From assembly GCA_017428805.1 (NCBI GenBank), contig JAFRQC010000110.1:1-21427 (forward strand): a DNA stretch of 21,427 nucleotides, given 5' to 3'. Position numbers and translations under genes: made by a program. The notes below the pieces were generated by a model. The model saw only the letters and a list, made by a program, of their open reading frames with translations. It searched no databases and was not told the DNA's origin. Below are positions 7,308 through 13,395 of this stretch, piece after piece (position 1 is the first letter of the stretch; the number at the start of each line of letters is the position of its first letter). The stretch comes from Prevotella sp. (GTDB lineage Bacteria > Bacteroidota > Bacteroidia > Bacteroidales > Bacteroidaceae).

Positions 7308-9020
7308 ATGAAAAAGTCTTCCCGCTTTACGCCGCTATGGATCGCGATGGGTGTCGTGATGGGCATCCTCATCGGAACGTTCTATGCCAACCATTTCTCC
7401 GGCAACCGGCTGAACATCATCAACACCAGCGGTAATAAACTCAACAACCTGTTGCACATCATCGACGACCAGTACGTCGATACCGTCAACGTGAACGACC
7501 TCGTGGAAAAGGCTATGCCGCAGATTCTCGCAGAGCTCGACCCGCACTCCGTGTATATCACCGCCCGTGAGGGAGAGATTGCCAACGACGACCTGCGTGG
7601 CTCGTTCTCCGGCATAGGTATTGAGTTCACCATCCGTCAGGACACCATCCGTGTGCAGAACGTCATCGGCAATGGTCCCGCTGAGCGTGCCGGTGTGCTG
7701 GCTGGCGATAAGATTGTCGAGGTCGATGATTCCGTCTTCGTCGGCAAGAAGGTTACTAACGAGGAAGCCATGCACCGTCTGAAAGGGCCTAAAGACACGA
7801 AGGTGAAGCTCGGCATTATCCGTTATGGTGAGAAGAAAATCCGCCATATCACCGTCACCCGTGGCGAGATTCCCACAAAGAGCGTCACTGCCAGTTATAT
7901 GCTTGACGACGAGACGGGCTACATCAAGATCCGCAACTTCGGTGAGAATACCTATCCTGAGCTGATCATCGCTTTGGCGCAGTTGGCACAGAAGGGCTTC
8001 TCCAACCTCGTCATCGACCTCCGCAACAATACCGGTGGCTATCTCGAGTCGGCCGTGCAGATTGCCAATGAGTTCCTTTCGAAGGGTCAGCTCATCGTCT
8101 ATACCGAAGGACGCCGTTATCCGCGACAGGAGTACCGTTCCGACGGACGTGGCTCCTACCAGCACATGCCGCTCGTGATCCTCGTCGATGAGGCTTCTGC
8201 CTCCGCCTCTGAGATTCTCGCAGGTGCCATCCAGGACAATGACCGCGGCACCATCGTCGGCCGTCGTTCCTTCGGCAAGGGCCTCGTGCAGAAGCCGATG
8301 GAGTTCTCCGACCACTCGATGATCCGGCTTACCATCGCCCGTTACTACACACCCTCCGGCCGTTGCATCCAGAAACCCTACAACGACGGCGAGAAATATG
8401 AGAGCGACTGGATCGAGCGTTACCAGCACGGTGAGTTCTTCTCTCAGGACAGCATCCGTCACACCGGCCCCGAATACCACACTGCCAACGGTCGTGTCGT
8501 CTATGGCGGTGGCGGCATCACGCCCGACATCTTCATCCCCGAAGACACCGTCGGTATGACCTCATACTACAAAGAGGCTTCTATGTCCGGACTCATCCTG
8601 CAGTTCGCCTACAACTACACCGACGAGAACCGGGCCCGCTTGAGCAAGATGGACGATGTGCACGAGATGGAGCGGTTCCTCAAAAGCCAGAACACGCTGG
8701 AGCAGTTTGTCGTCTTTGCCGACAAGAACGGCCTCAAGCGCCGTAACCTGATGATCCAGAAGTCGAAGAAGTTGCTGGAGCGTTTTGTCAACAGCCGCAT
8801 CATCTACAACATCCTCAACGAGCAGGCTTGGACGGAATACCTCAATCAGGACGATCCCGCCGTCATCGAGACCCTCCGCCTCTTCCGCGAGGGTAGGGCA
8901 TTCCCGCAGCCCGTCAAGGCTACAGAAGGCCAGAAGATCGTCCGCCTCTACGACTCCTCCATCTTCCGCCTCTCCCGTCGTCACTTGACCGCCGAACGGA
9001 TCAATTCGTGTAATTCGTGA
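7308..9020 (+). CDS. S41 family C-terminal processing protease (CtpA/Prc-like)
   Basis: 570 residues. It is an envelope serine protease of family S41 that trims or degrades periplasmic proteins from the C-terminus. An N-terminal membrane anchor or uncleaved signal is at about 10-28. A PDZ domain follows at about 95-170 (GIGIEFTI, NGPAERAGVLAGDKIVEVD). The catalytic domain has RNNTGGYLESAVQIANEF, the nucleophile in ASASASEILAGA (S299) and the lysine in SFGKGLVQ (K324), 25 residues apart as in E. coli Prc. A C-terminal extension follows. The final residues and TGA stop are encoded by the AATTCGTGT nonamer tract, so the original end may have been a little earlier or later. Confidence 0.92.
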   Translation: MKKSSRFTPLWIAMGVVMGILIGTFYANHFSGNRLNIINTSGNKLNNLLHIIDDQYVDTVNVNDLVEKAMPQILAELDPHSVYITAREGEIANDDLRGSFSGIGIEFTIRQDTIRVQNVIGNGPAERAGVLAGDKIVEVDDSVFVGKKVTNEEAMHRLKGPKDTKVKLGIIRYGEKKIRHITVTRGEIPTKSVTASYMLDDETGYIKIRNFGENTYPELIIALAQLAQKGFSNLVIDLRNNTGGYLESAVQIANEFLSKGQLIVYTEGRRYPRQEYRSDGRGSYQHMPLVILVDEASASASEILAGAIQDNDRGTIVGRRSFGKGLVQKPMEFSDHSMIRLTIARYYTPSGRCIQKPYNDGEKYESDWIERYQHGEFFSQDSIRHTGPEYHTANGRVVYGGGGITPDIFIPEDTVGMTSYYKEASMSGLILQFAYNYTDENRARLSKMDDVHEMERFLKSQNTLEQFVVFADKNGLKRRNLMIQKSKKLLERFVNSRIIYNILNEQAWTEYLNQDDPAVIETLRLFREGRAFPQPVKATEGQKIVRLYDSSIFRLSRRHLTAERINSCNS

Positions 9021-9029
9021 AATTCGTGG
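9003..9029. repeat. nonamer tract, AATTCGTGT x3
   Basis: Three 9-bp units (AATTCGTGT, AATTCGTGA, AATTCGTGG). The stop codon of the S41 protease, TGA at 9018-9020, is in the second unit. Confidence 0.9.
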
Positions 9030-9039
9030 TCTAAAAAAC

Positions 9040-9065
9040 ATCCGTGTAATCCGTGCAATCCGTTG
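9040..9065. repeat. nonamer tract, AATCCGTGT x3
   Basis: Three 9-bp units, one base different from the adjoining 9003-9029 tract and separated from it by TCTAAAAAAC. The only usable start codon of the cyclo-ligase (GTG, 9053) is inside it. Confidence 0.9.
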
Positions 9066-9604
9066 TTAAGGAAGCCCTTCGTCGTGAGATTCGCCGGCTG
9101 AAGCAGCAGTACACCCCTTCCCAACTGGAAGAATTGTCTGAGCCCATCATCGCCCGTCTGCGTCCCCTTTTAGTCGATGCCCGGCTTATTCTGGCCTATT
9201 ACTCCCTGCCAGACGAAGTCAATACTCATCAACTCATCGACGACCTTGTCGCCGAAGGCAAGACTGTCCTTCTGCCCAAAGTTCTCGATGCCACCACGAT
9301 GGAGCTCCGCCTTTACACCGGTCCTCACGACCTCGCCCCAGGCCCCTTCGGCATCCTTGAACCCACCGGTTCACCTTTTCACCTTTCCACCTTTTCACCT
9401 TTTCCTCCTTCCTCGGAAATGGTCGCCCTCATCCCCGGTGTCGCCTTCGATGCTCTCGGCCATCGCCTCGGTCGCGGCCGTGGCTATTACGATCGTTTCC
9501 TCACTCTTCACTCTTCACTCTTCACTCTATTGGCCTCTGTTTCGACTTCCAGAAAGTCCCCTCCGTCCCCGTCGATCCCACCGACATCCCTGTTGATATT
9601 GTGA
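9053..9604 (+). CDS. 5-formyltetrahydrofolate cyclo-ligase, frame broken near the C-terminus
   Basis: 183 residues as read. The family converts 5-formyl-THF and ATP to 5,10-methenyl-THF. Recognisable parts are ALRREIRRLKQQY at the N-terminus, FGILEP at 97-102, VALIPGVAFDALGHRLGRGR and GYYDRF at 144-149. After residue 150 a heptamer tract (9501-9528) is read as TLHSSLFTL, and the last 24 residues resemble nothing in the family. In the third forward frame, 9529-9609 encodes IGLCFDFQKVPSVPVDPTD then IPVDIVI and a stop, the expected family C-terminus. One more 7-bp unit (187 residues) or two fewer (180 residues) would join the frames. The gene is therefore either phase-variable OFF or a recent pseudogene, unless the assembly has miscounted units. 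Start GTG 9053 lies in a repeat. Confidence 0.85.
   Translation: MQSVVKEALRREIRRLKQQYTPSQLEELSEPIIARLRPLLVDARLILAYYSLPDEVNTHQLIDDLVAEGKTVLLPKVLDATTMELRLYTGPHDLAPGPFGILEPTGSPFHLSTFSPFPPSSEMVALIPGVAFDALGHRLGRGRGYYDRFLTLHSSLFTLLASVSTSRKSPPSPSIPPTSLLIL
9372..9403. repeat. octamer tract, CACCTTTT x4, inside the cyclo-ligase
   Basis: Four 8-bp units, one with a single change. This is the reverse complement of the word at 694-731. It is translated as SPFHLSTFSPF, in a spot where homologues have a short variable loop, and the frame is the same on both sides. Confidence 0.92.
9501..9528. repeat. heptamer tract, TCACTCT x4, at a frameshift
   Basis: Four perfect 7-bp units between the YYDRF and IGLCFDFQ segments of the cyclo-ligase. 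The two segments are in different frames. Two or five units, rather than four, would place them in one frame. Confidence 0.95.
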
Positions 9605-9605
9605 T

Positions 9606-9896
9606 TTAGTTGAACCGTATGTCGGCAATCACCTGGTTGCCGACGTGTTCGTTTAGGCGGCGGACGATGTCCTGACGCTGCATGGAGAGTTCCATGCGGA
9701 GGGCGGGATTAGTGAGGTGGACGAAGAGCGTCTGGTTGCGGATGTTGAGGGAGGTGGTGTAGGAGGCGATGGTCTCGCCCATGACATCAGGCCAGGCATC
9801 GATAAGGCGCTTCTGAAGAAGGGGCGTTTCGAGGCCTTGATCCCGGAGGTTCTTCAGAATGACCTCCTTAATGAGAATACTATTGCGTTTGAACAT
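9606..9896 (-). CDS. DUF721 (DciA-like) protein
   Basis: 96 residues of the DUF721 family, which includes the helicase-loading protein DciA. In Bacteroidota the short form lies next to recF, as here. Visible features are an N-terminal helix (SILIKEVILKNLRDQG), the family core WPDVMGETIASYT at about 35-47, and a beta-hairpin region NQTLFVHLTNPALRMEL. It overlaps the 3' end of recF by 17 bp, so the two are probably translationally coupled. A helicase- or DNA-associated role is inferred from the family. Its 3' end meets the rightward cyclo-ligase tail to tail. Confidence 0.85.
   Translation of the reverse strand: MFKRNSILIKEVILKNLRDQGLETPLLQKRLIDAWPDVMGETIASYTTSLNIRNQTLFVHLTNPALRMELSMQRQDIVRRLNEHVGNQVIADIRFN
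9619..9646. other. inverted repeat just past the cyclo-ligase
   Basis: GTCGGCAA (9621-9628) and TTGCCGAC (9637-9644) form a perfect 8-bp stem with an 8-nt loop, extendable by two weaker pairs. It is inside the DUF721 coding region and 10 bp beyond the cyclo-ligase stop. No T-run follows on either strand, so a terminator role is uncertain. Confidence 0.35.
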
Positions 9897-10998
9897 TTAC
9901 TTCACCGTTATTGACGTGGAAGATCTTGTAGTCGTGGGAGGAGGCGGCGAGGATCTGGTCGAGATGGGAACGGTTGGTGTCGGTGATGAAGATCTGACCG
10001 AACTCTTCTCCGGCGACGAGGGTGACGATCTGTTCGACGCGGCTGGCATCGAGCTTGTCGAAAATGTCGTCGAGGAGTAGGATAGGGGTGTTGCCGCCGT
10101 TGGTGCGACGGAGGAAATCGAACTGGGCGAGCTTGAGGGCGACGACGAAGGTCTTGTGCTGGCCCTGACTGCCTTCGCGGCGGATGGGATGGCCGCCAAG
10201 CGTGAAGACAAGATCGTCGCGATGGACACCGTGCAGGGAGTAGCCCATGATGCGGTCTTTGGCGCGGTCGCGCTGGATGACTTCAAGGAGGGGCCCCCGC
10301 TGACAATGGGAGATGTATTCGATGGCGACCTGTTCGCGGTTGCCGGAGATACGTTCGTAGTAGCGCTGGAAGATGGGGGTGAGCTCACGGACAAAGGCAT
10401 CGCGTCGTTGGTAGATGCGTTCGCCCTCGACGGCCATCTGTTCCTCCCAAAGGCTCATGACCTCGGGATCGGGCTCGGTTTCCTGTTTGAGCATGGTGTT
10501 GCGCTGCTGCAGAGCCTTGTTGTAGCGGTTGACGGACTCCATATAGGTGTGGTCGTACTGAGAAATGACCATATCCATGAGCCGTCGGCGCTCCTCGCTG
10601 CCACCGTCGATAAGGAGGGTGTCGGAGGGGGAAACCATCACCAGGGGGATGAGGCCGATATGCTCGGAGAGACGGCGGTACTCCTTCTTGTCACGACGGA
10701 AGTGCTTCTTCGTGCCCCGCTTCATACCGCAGGAAATGGTGATTCCAGTTGACAGTTCACAGTTGACAGTTGACAGATATGTGCCCTCGAGCATGAGGAA
10801 ATCCTCGCTGTGGCGGATGATCGTGGAGTCGATGGGATTGGAGGCGGAGTGGCAGAAGGAGAGGAAATAGACGGCATCGAGGATGTTGGTCTTGCCGACA
10901 CCGTTGCTGCCAATCATGCAGTTGATCTTCGGCGAGAGGTCGAGCGTGGCCTCCCGGATGTTCTTATAGTTGATGAGTGACAGTTTCTCTAAAATCAT
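9880..10998 (-). CDS. recF: DNA recombination and gap repair protein RecF
   Basis: 372 residues. RecF is a cytoplasmic SMC-like ATPase that helps load RecA at single-strand gaps. Walker A is GSNGVGKT at 30-37, the ABC signature region is GSQGQHKTF, and Walker B is ILLLDDIFDKLD; the D-loop aspartate follows. KRGTKKHFRRDKKEYRRLSE and IPLVMVSPSD are typical of Bacteroidota RecF. Residues 75-84 (LSTVNCELST) come from a heptamer tract inserted in a variable loop between two strands of lobe II. The predicted -7 box at 11003-11010 puts transcription within a few bases of the ATG, so the mRNA may be nearly leaderless. It is co-directional and overlapping with the DUF721 gene. Confidence 0.95.
   Translation of the reverse strand: MILEKLSLINYKNIREATLDLSPKINCMIGSNGVGKTNILDAVYFLSFCHSASNPIDSTIIRHSEDFLMLEGTYLSTVNCELSTGITISCGMKRGTKKHFRRDKKEYRRLSEHIGLIPLVMVSPSDTLLIDGGSEERRRLMDMVISQYDHTYMESVNRYNKALQQRNTMLKQETEPDPEVMSLWEEQMAVEGERIYQRRDAFVRELTPIFQRYYERISGNREQVAIEYISHCQRGPLLEVIQRDRAKDRIMGYSLHGVHRDDLVFTLGGHPIRREGSQGQHKTFVVALKLAQFDFLRRTNGGNTPILLLDDIFDKLDASRVEQIVTLVAGEEFGQIFITDTNRSHLDQILAASSHDYKIFHVNNGEVNVQTQ
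10746..10773. repeat. heptamer tract, CAGTTGA x4, inside recF
   Basis: Four 7-bp units, the second being CAGTTCA, plus a partial fifth (CAG). On the coding strand it gives STVNCELST. Frame is kept on both sides. Confidence 0.93.
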
Positions 10999-11002
10999 AG
11001 TG

Positions 11003-11010
11003 CAAAGGTA
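11003..11010 (-). promoter_or_regulatory. -7 box of recF
   Basis: The minus strand reads TACCTTTG, ending only 4 bases before the recF ATG (10998). The likely start site therefore falls at or next to the start codon. Confidence 0.65.
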
Positions 11011-11020
11011 CGAAAAAAAT

Positions 11021-11048
11021 GGAGAATGGATAATGGATAATGGATAAT
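11021..11048. repeat. heptamer tract, GGATAAT x4
   Basis: Four 7-bp units, the first being GGAGAAT. It sits upstream of the recF promoter, in the divergent intergenic region shared with the TPR gene. Confidence 0.93.
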
Positions 11049-11068
11049 TTTATGCTGCAGAAGCAAAT

Positions 11069-11096
11069 TTTTCACTTTTCGTTTTTCACTTTTACT
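11069..11096. repeat. heptamer tract, TTTTCAC x4 (degenerate)
   Basis: TTTTCAC, TTTTCGT, TTTTCAC, TTTTACT: four 7-bp units, the inverse of the GTGAAAA word at 49-76. It lies directly upstream of the TPR-gene -7 box. Confidence 0.75.
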
Positions 11097-11105
11097 TTTT
11101 TTTTG

Positions 11106-11113
11106 TACCTTTG
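11106..11113 (+). promoter_or_regulatory. -7 box of the TPR-ribH unit
   Basis: TACCTTTG followed by CA, 34 bp before the ATG at 11148. It is a clean match to TAnnTTTG and diverges from the recF promoter. Confidence 0.7.
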
Positions 11114-11147
11114 CAGCCGATTTTTGAAAATTAATACAATAATTATA

Positions 11148-11828
11148 ATGGCAACAACAAAAAATCAACCTCAGGCAGCTCCCACGATGGAGGAGACCCT
11201 GAACAAGAGTGAGGCTTTCTTCCTGAAGTACAAGAAGGCCATCATCGCCGCTGTGGTGGCACTCATCGTCATCATTGCCGGTGTCGTACTTTACAAGACT
11301 TATATCGCTGAGCCCAACGAGCAGAAGGCTTCTACAGCCATCGCCAAGGGTCAGGAGTATTTCGCCCAGGGCCAGTTTGAGAAGGCTCTCCAGGGTGACA
11401 GCACAGGCTATAAGGGCTTTGCCAAACTGGCCAGTGACTACAGCAGCACCGCTGCCGGTAACCTGGCAAACCTCTATGCCGGACTCTGCAACGCCCAGCT
11501 CGGCAAGTGGGACGAGGCTGTGAAGTATCTCGAGGACTATGACGGTGCCGACGACCAGATGGTTTCTCCCGCTGCTCTCGGTGCGCTGGGTAATGCCTAC
11601 GCTCATCAGAACCAGCTCGACAAGGCTGTTGAGACCTTGAAGAAGGCTGCTGAGAAGGCTGACAACAACTCGCTGTCTCCTACGTTCCTGATTCAGGCTG
11701 GTGAGATTCTGGAGAGCCAGGGTAAGAAGGCTGACGCTCTGAAGCTGTATCAGACGGTGAAGGAGAAGTACTTCAACTCGATGGCTTATCAGACCATCGA
11801 CGCTTATATCGAGCGCGTCAGCGAGTAA
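11148..11828 (+). CDS. membrane-anchored TPR protein
   Basis: 226 residues from ATG 11148. A longer reading from 11040 would translate the repeat and promoter region and is rejected. An N-terminal cytoplasmic segment is followed by one transmembrane helix (about residues 31-47) and a periplasmic tetratricopeptide domain. Helix pairs include NLANLYAGLCNAQLGKWDEA, AALGALGNAYAHQNQLDKA and FLIQAGEILESQGKKADA. This resembles the YfgM-like/TPR_21 type of protein that acts in envelope protein assembly, but the exact partner is unknown. It is followed by ribH after a heptamer-filled spacer, an adjacency common in Bacteroidota without known reason. Confidence 0.85.
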   Translation: MATTKNQPQAAPTMEETLNKSEAFFLKYKKAIIAAVVALIVIIAGVVLYKTYIAEPNEQKASTAIAKGQEYFAQGQFEKALQGDSTGYKGFAKLASDYSSTAAGNLANLYAGLCNAQLGKWDEAVKYLEDYDGADDQMVSPAALGALGNAYAHQNQLDKAVETLKKAAEKADNNSLSPTFLIQAGEILESQGKKADALKLYQTVKEKYFNSMAYQTIDAYIERVSE

Positions 11829-11855
11829 TTGACAATTGACAATTGATAATTGACA
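11828..11855. repeat. heptamer tract, ATTGACA x4
   Basis: Four 7-bp units, the third being ATTGATA, plus ATT. The first base is the last base of the TPR stop codon, and the tract ends 7 bp before the ribH ATG, so it fills the spacer. Confidence 0.95.
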
Positions 11856-11862
11856 ATTATTG

Positions 11863-12333
11863 ATGGCTACCAAAAACCTGTCAGAGTATAATGCACAGCA
11901 GGTGCCCGACGCATCGAATATGATCTTCGGTGTGGTTGTCGCCGAGTGGAATCCCGAGATTACCGGGGCGCTGCTCGACGGCTGCGTTTCCACGCTTGAG
12001 AAACACGGTGCCCTGCCTGAGAATATCCACGTGAAGACCGTACCCGGTTCGTTTGAACTGATCTACGGTGCTCACCAGATGACGCTCAACGACGGTTACG
12101 ACGCCGTGATTATTCTCGGCAGCGTGATCCGTGGTGAGACACCTCATTTCGATTATATCTGTCAGGGTGTGACAGAGGGCATCGCCCGTCTGAATGCCAC
12201 CAGCAACATACCCGTAGTTTTTGGCCTGCTGACGACGAATGATCTTCAGCAGGCCAAGGACCGCGCCGGAGGCCGATTAGGTAACAAGGGCGACGAGTGT
12301 GCGGTGGTGGCCATCAAGATGGCCAAGTTCTAA
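11863..12333 (+). CDS. ribH: 6,7-dimethyl-8-ribityllumazine synthase
   Basis: 156 residues from ATG 11863; a TTG one codon earlier is unlikely. RibH condenses 5-amino-6-ribitylaminouracil with 3,4-dihydroxy-2-butanone 4-phosphate, the penultimate step of riboflavin synthesis, in cytoplasmic icosahedral or pentameric particles. Motifs seen are [17 protein letters not shown], the substrate region [27 protein letters not shown] with the catalytic histidine, and [20 protein letters not shown]. No FMN riboswitch is seen upstream, only the ATTGACA tract. Other riboflavin genes are absent from the window. Confidence 0.95.
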   Translation: MATKNLSEYNAQQVPDASNMIFGVVVAEWNPEITGALLDGCVSTLEKHGALPENIHVKTVPGSFELIYGAHQMTLNDGYDAVIILGSVIRGETPHFDYICQGVTEGIARLNATSNIPVVFGLLTTNDLQQAKDRAGGRLGNKGDECAVVAIKMAKF

Positions 12334-12342
12334 TCAGAGATT

Positions 12343-12789
12343 TTATTCTTGCTCCTTCCGATCGTCGATGTTATCGCCTTCGGTGGGCTGCATCTCTTCC
12401 TTGAAGTCGGTAATGCCGGCTTCAATCAGTATATTGTACCAGCTGATGAGCTTCTTGATGTCGCTGACGTGGACACGGTCGCGGTCCCACTCGGGCAGCA
12501 CCTTCGTGAAGTAGTCCTGCAGCTCCTTCGTGGAGGCTTTCTTGGGATCGACGGTGGCTTTCTTGCCTTCGGCCACGGTCTTGAGGTTCTCCAGGACGTC
12601 CATCAGGGGGATGTCGTCAGTCTCAGTGAACATAGCGATGTCTGCCAGCGATGTGATACGGTCTGATGCGAAGGCGGGCATACGGCGATGGGTGGCGTCG
12701 AGGGCCTCGACGATGAGGTTGTTCTTGCCACGGGAAACGAGTTTGTAAAGTCCGGGCTTGCCGGAGATGGCTAAAATAGTCTGTTGCAT
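12343..12789 (-). CDS. DUF5606 family protein
   Basis: 148 residues. The N-terminal block ILAISGKPGLYKLVSRGKN, then LIVEALD and RRMPAFASDRITSLADIAMF, matches the Bacteroidota family DUF5606, of unknown function. The fold looks like a small mixed alpha/beta domain followed by a helical segment (STKELQDYFTKVLPEWDRD) and a charged tail. No signal peptide or membrane helix is seen, so it is probably cytoplasmic. It is the last gene of the leftward operon, 6 bp after coaE, and meets ribH tail to tail with a 9-bp gap. Confidence 0.8.
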   Translation of the reverse strand: MQQTILAISGKPGLYKLVSRGKNNLIVEALDATHRRMPAFASDRITSLADIAMFTETDDIPLMDVLENLKTVAEGKKATVDPKKASTKELQDYFTKVLPEWDRDRVHVSDIKKLISWYNILIEAGITDFKEEMQPTEGDNIDDRKEQE

Positions 12790-12795
12790 ACTTTT

Positions 12796-13395
12796 TTATT
12801 GTTTATTATTTGATATTTCCTTTAGAATTTCATCCAGTTGCTGGTTGAGGTCTGCGAGTCCGTCGTTGACGATCTCGAAGTCAGCCCGTTGGCGCACCTC
12901 TTCCTGTGGCAGCTGACGACTCATCCATTCGAGCACCTTCTCACGAGAGATCTCATCACGGGCCATAACGCGCTGGATGCGCAGTTCCTCAGGAGCGGTG
13001 ACGACAATAACACGGTCGACGAGGCGGTGGATGCCAGATTCGTAGATGATGGCACTCTCCATCCACTCCAAGCCACTCTCGATGAAGTCGCGGAAGACGG
13101 CGGGATGCACGATGCGGTCGATGGCTCTTGCATTGTCCTCGGATTTTAACAGAAACTCTGCTACAACCTTCTTATTCAGGATGTATTCTACTGACTCCTG
13201 ACTCCCGTCTCCTGACTCCTTAAAATACGTCTCCGGTCCGATGAGGGCGGTGAGGCGTCGGCGGATAAAGGGTGAGGTGCGGATGAGCCGCTTGGCGGCA
13301 CTATCGCAGTCATAGACCGTGTAGCCCTGCTGTTCCAACAGTCGGCAGACGTAACTCTTGCCGCTCCCGATACCTCCTGTGATTCCTATCTTCAT
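12796..13395 (-). CDS. coaE: dephospho-CoA kinase
   Basis: 199 residues. CoaE phosphorylates the 3'-hydroxyl of dephospho-CoA, the final step of coenzyme A synthesis. P-loop GGIGSGKS is at 7-14; the CoA-domain elements YDCDSAAKRL, LIGPE and VHPAV are present, and VIVVTAPEELRIQRVMARD is the nucleoside-binding strand with the lid arginines. The segment ESGDGSQESVE at about 60-70 comes from a heptamer tract (13191-13218) replacing a short variable loop. The start overlaps the end of the YbbR gene by 4 bp, indicating coupling. Confidence 0.93.
   Translation of the reverse strand: MKIGITGGIGSGKSYVCRLLEQQGYTVYDCDSAAKRLIRTSPFIRRRLTALIGPETYFKESGDGSQESVEYILNKKVVAEFLLKSEDNARAIDRIVHPAVFRDFIESGLEWMESAIIYESGIHRLVDRVIVVTAPEELRIQRVMARDEISREKVLEWMSRQLPQEEVRQRADFEIVNDGLADLNQQLDEILKEISNNKQ
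13191..13218. repeat. heptamer tract, CTGACTC x4, inside coaE
   Basis: Four 7-bp units, the third being CCGTCTC. Read on the coding strand it gives ESGDGSQES. The frame is conserved on both sides. Confidence 0.93.

Noticed and set aside
7335..8480. A 381-codon minus-strand frame
   Set aside because: It is antisense to the S41 protease, whose domains and active site are clear. The peptide is a typical codon-bias shadow.
11040..11147. Extension of the TPR protein to an upstream ATG at 11040
   Set aside because: The extension translates repeat and promoter sequence, including the TACCTTTG box, and the ATG at 11148 gives the expected N-terminus.
11828..11858. TTGACA units before ribH as -35 boxes
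   Set aside because: Bacteroidota housekeeping promoters use TTTG and TAnnTTTG, and no -7 box follows. The match is part of the heptamer word.
11829..11862. FMN riboswitch ahead of ribH
   Set aside because: The 34-bp spacer is only the ATTGACA tract, far too short and without conserved riboswitch elements.
10995..11993. A 332-codon open frame on the minus strand
   Set aside because: It runs antisense through the TPR gene, translates two or three heptamer tracts ([12 protein letters not shown]) and has no family features. It is a shadow of the real gene.
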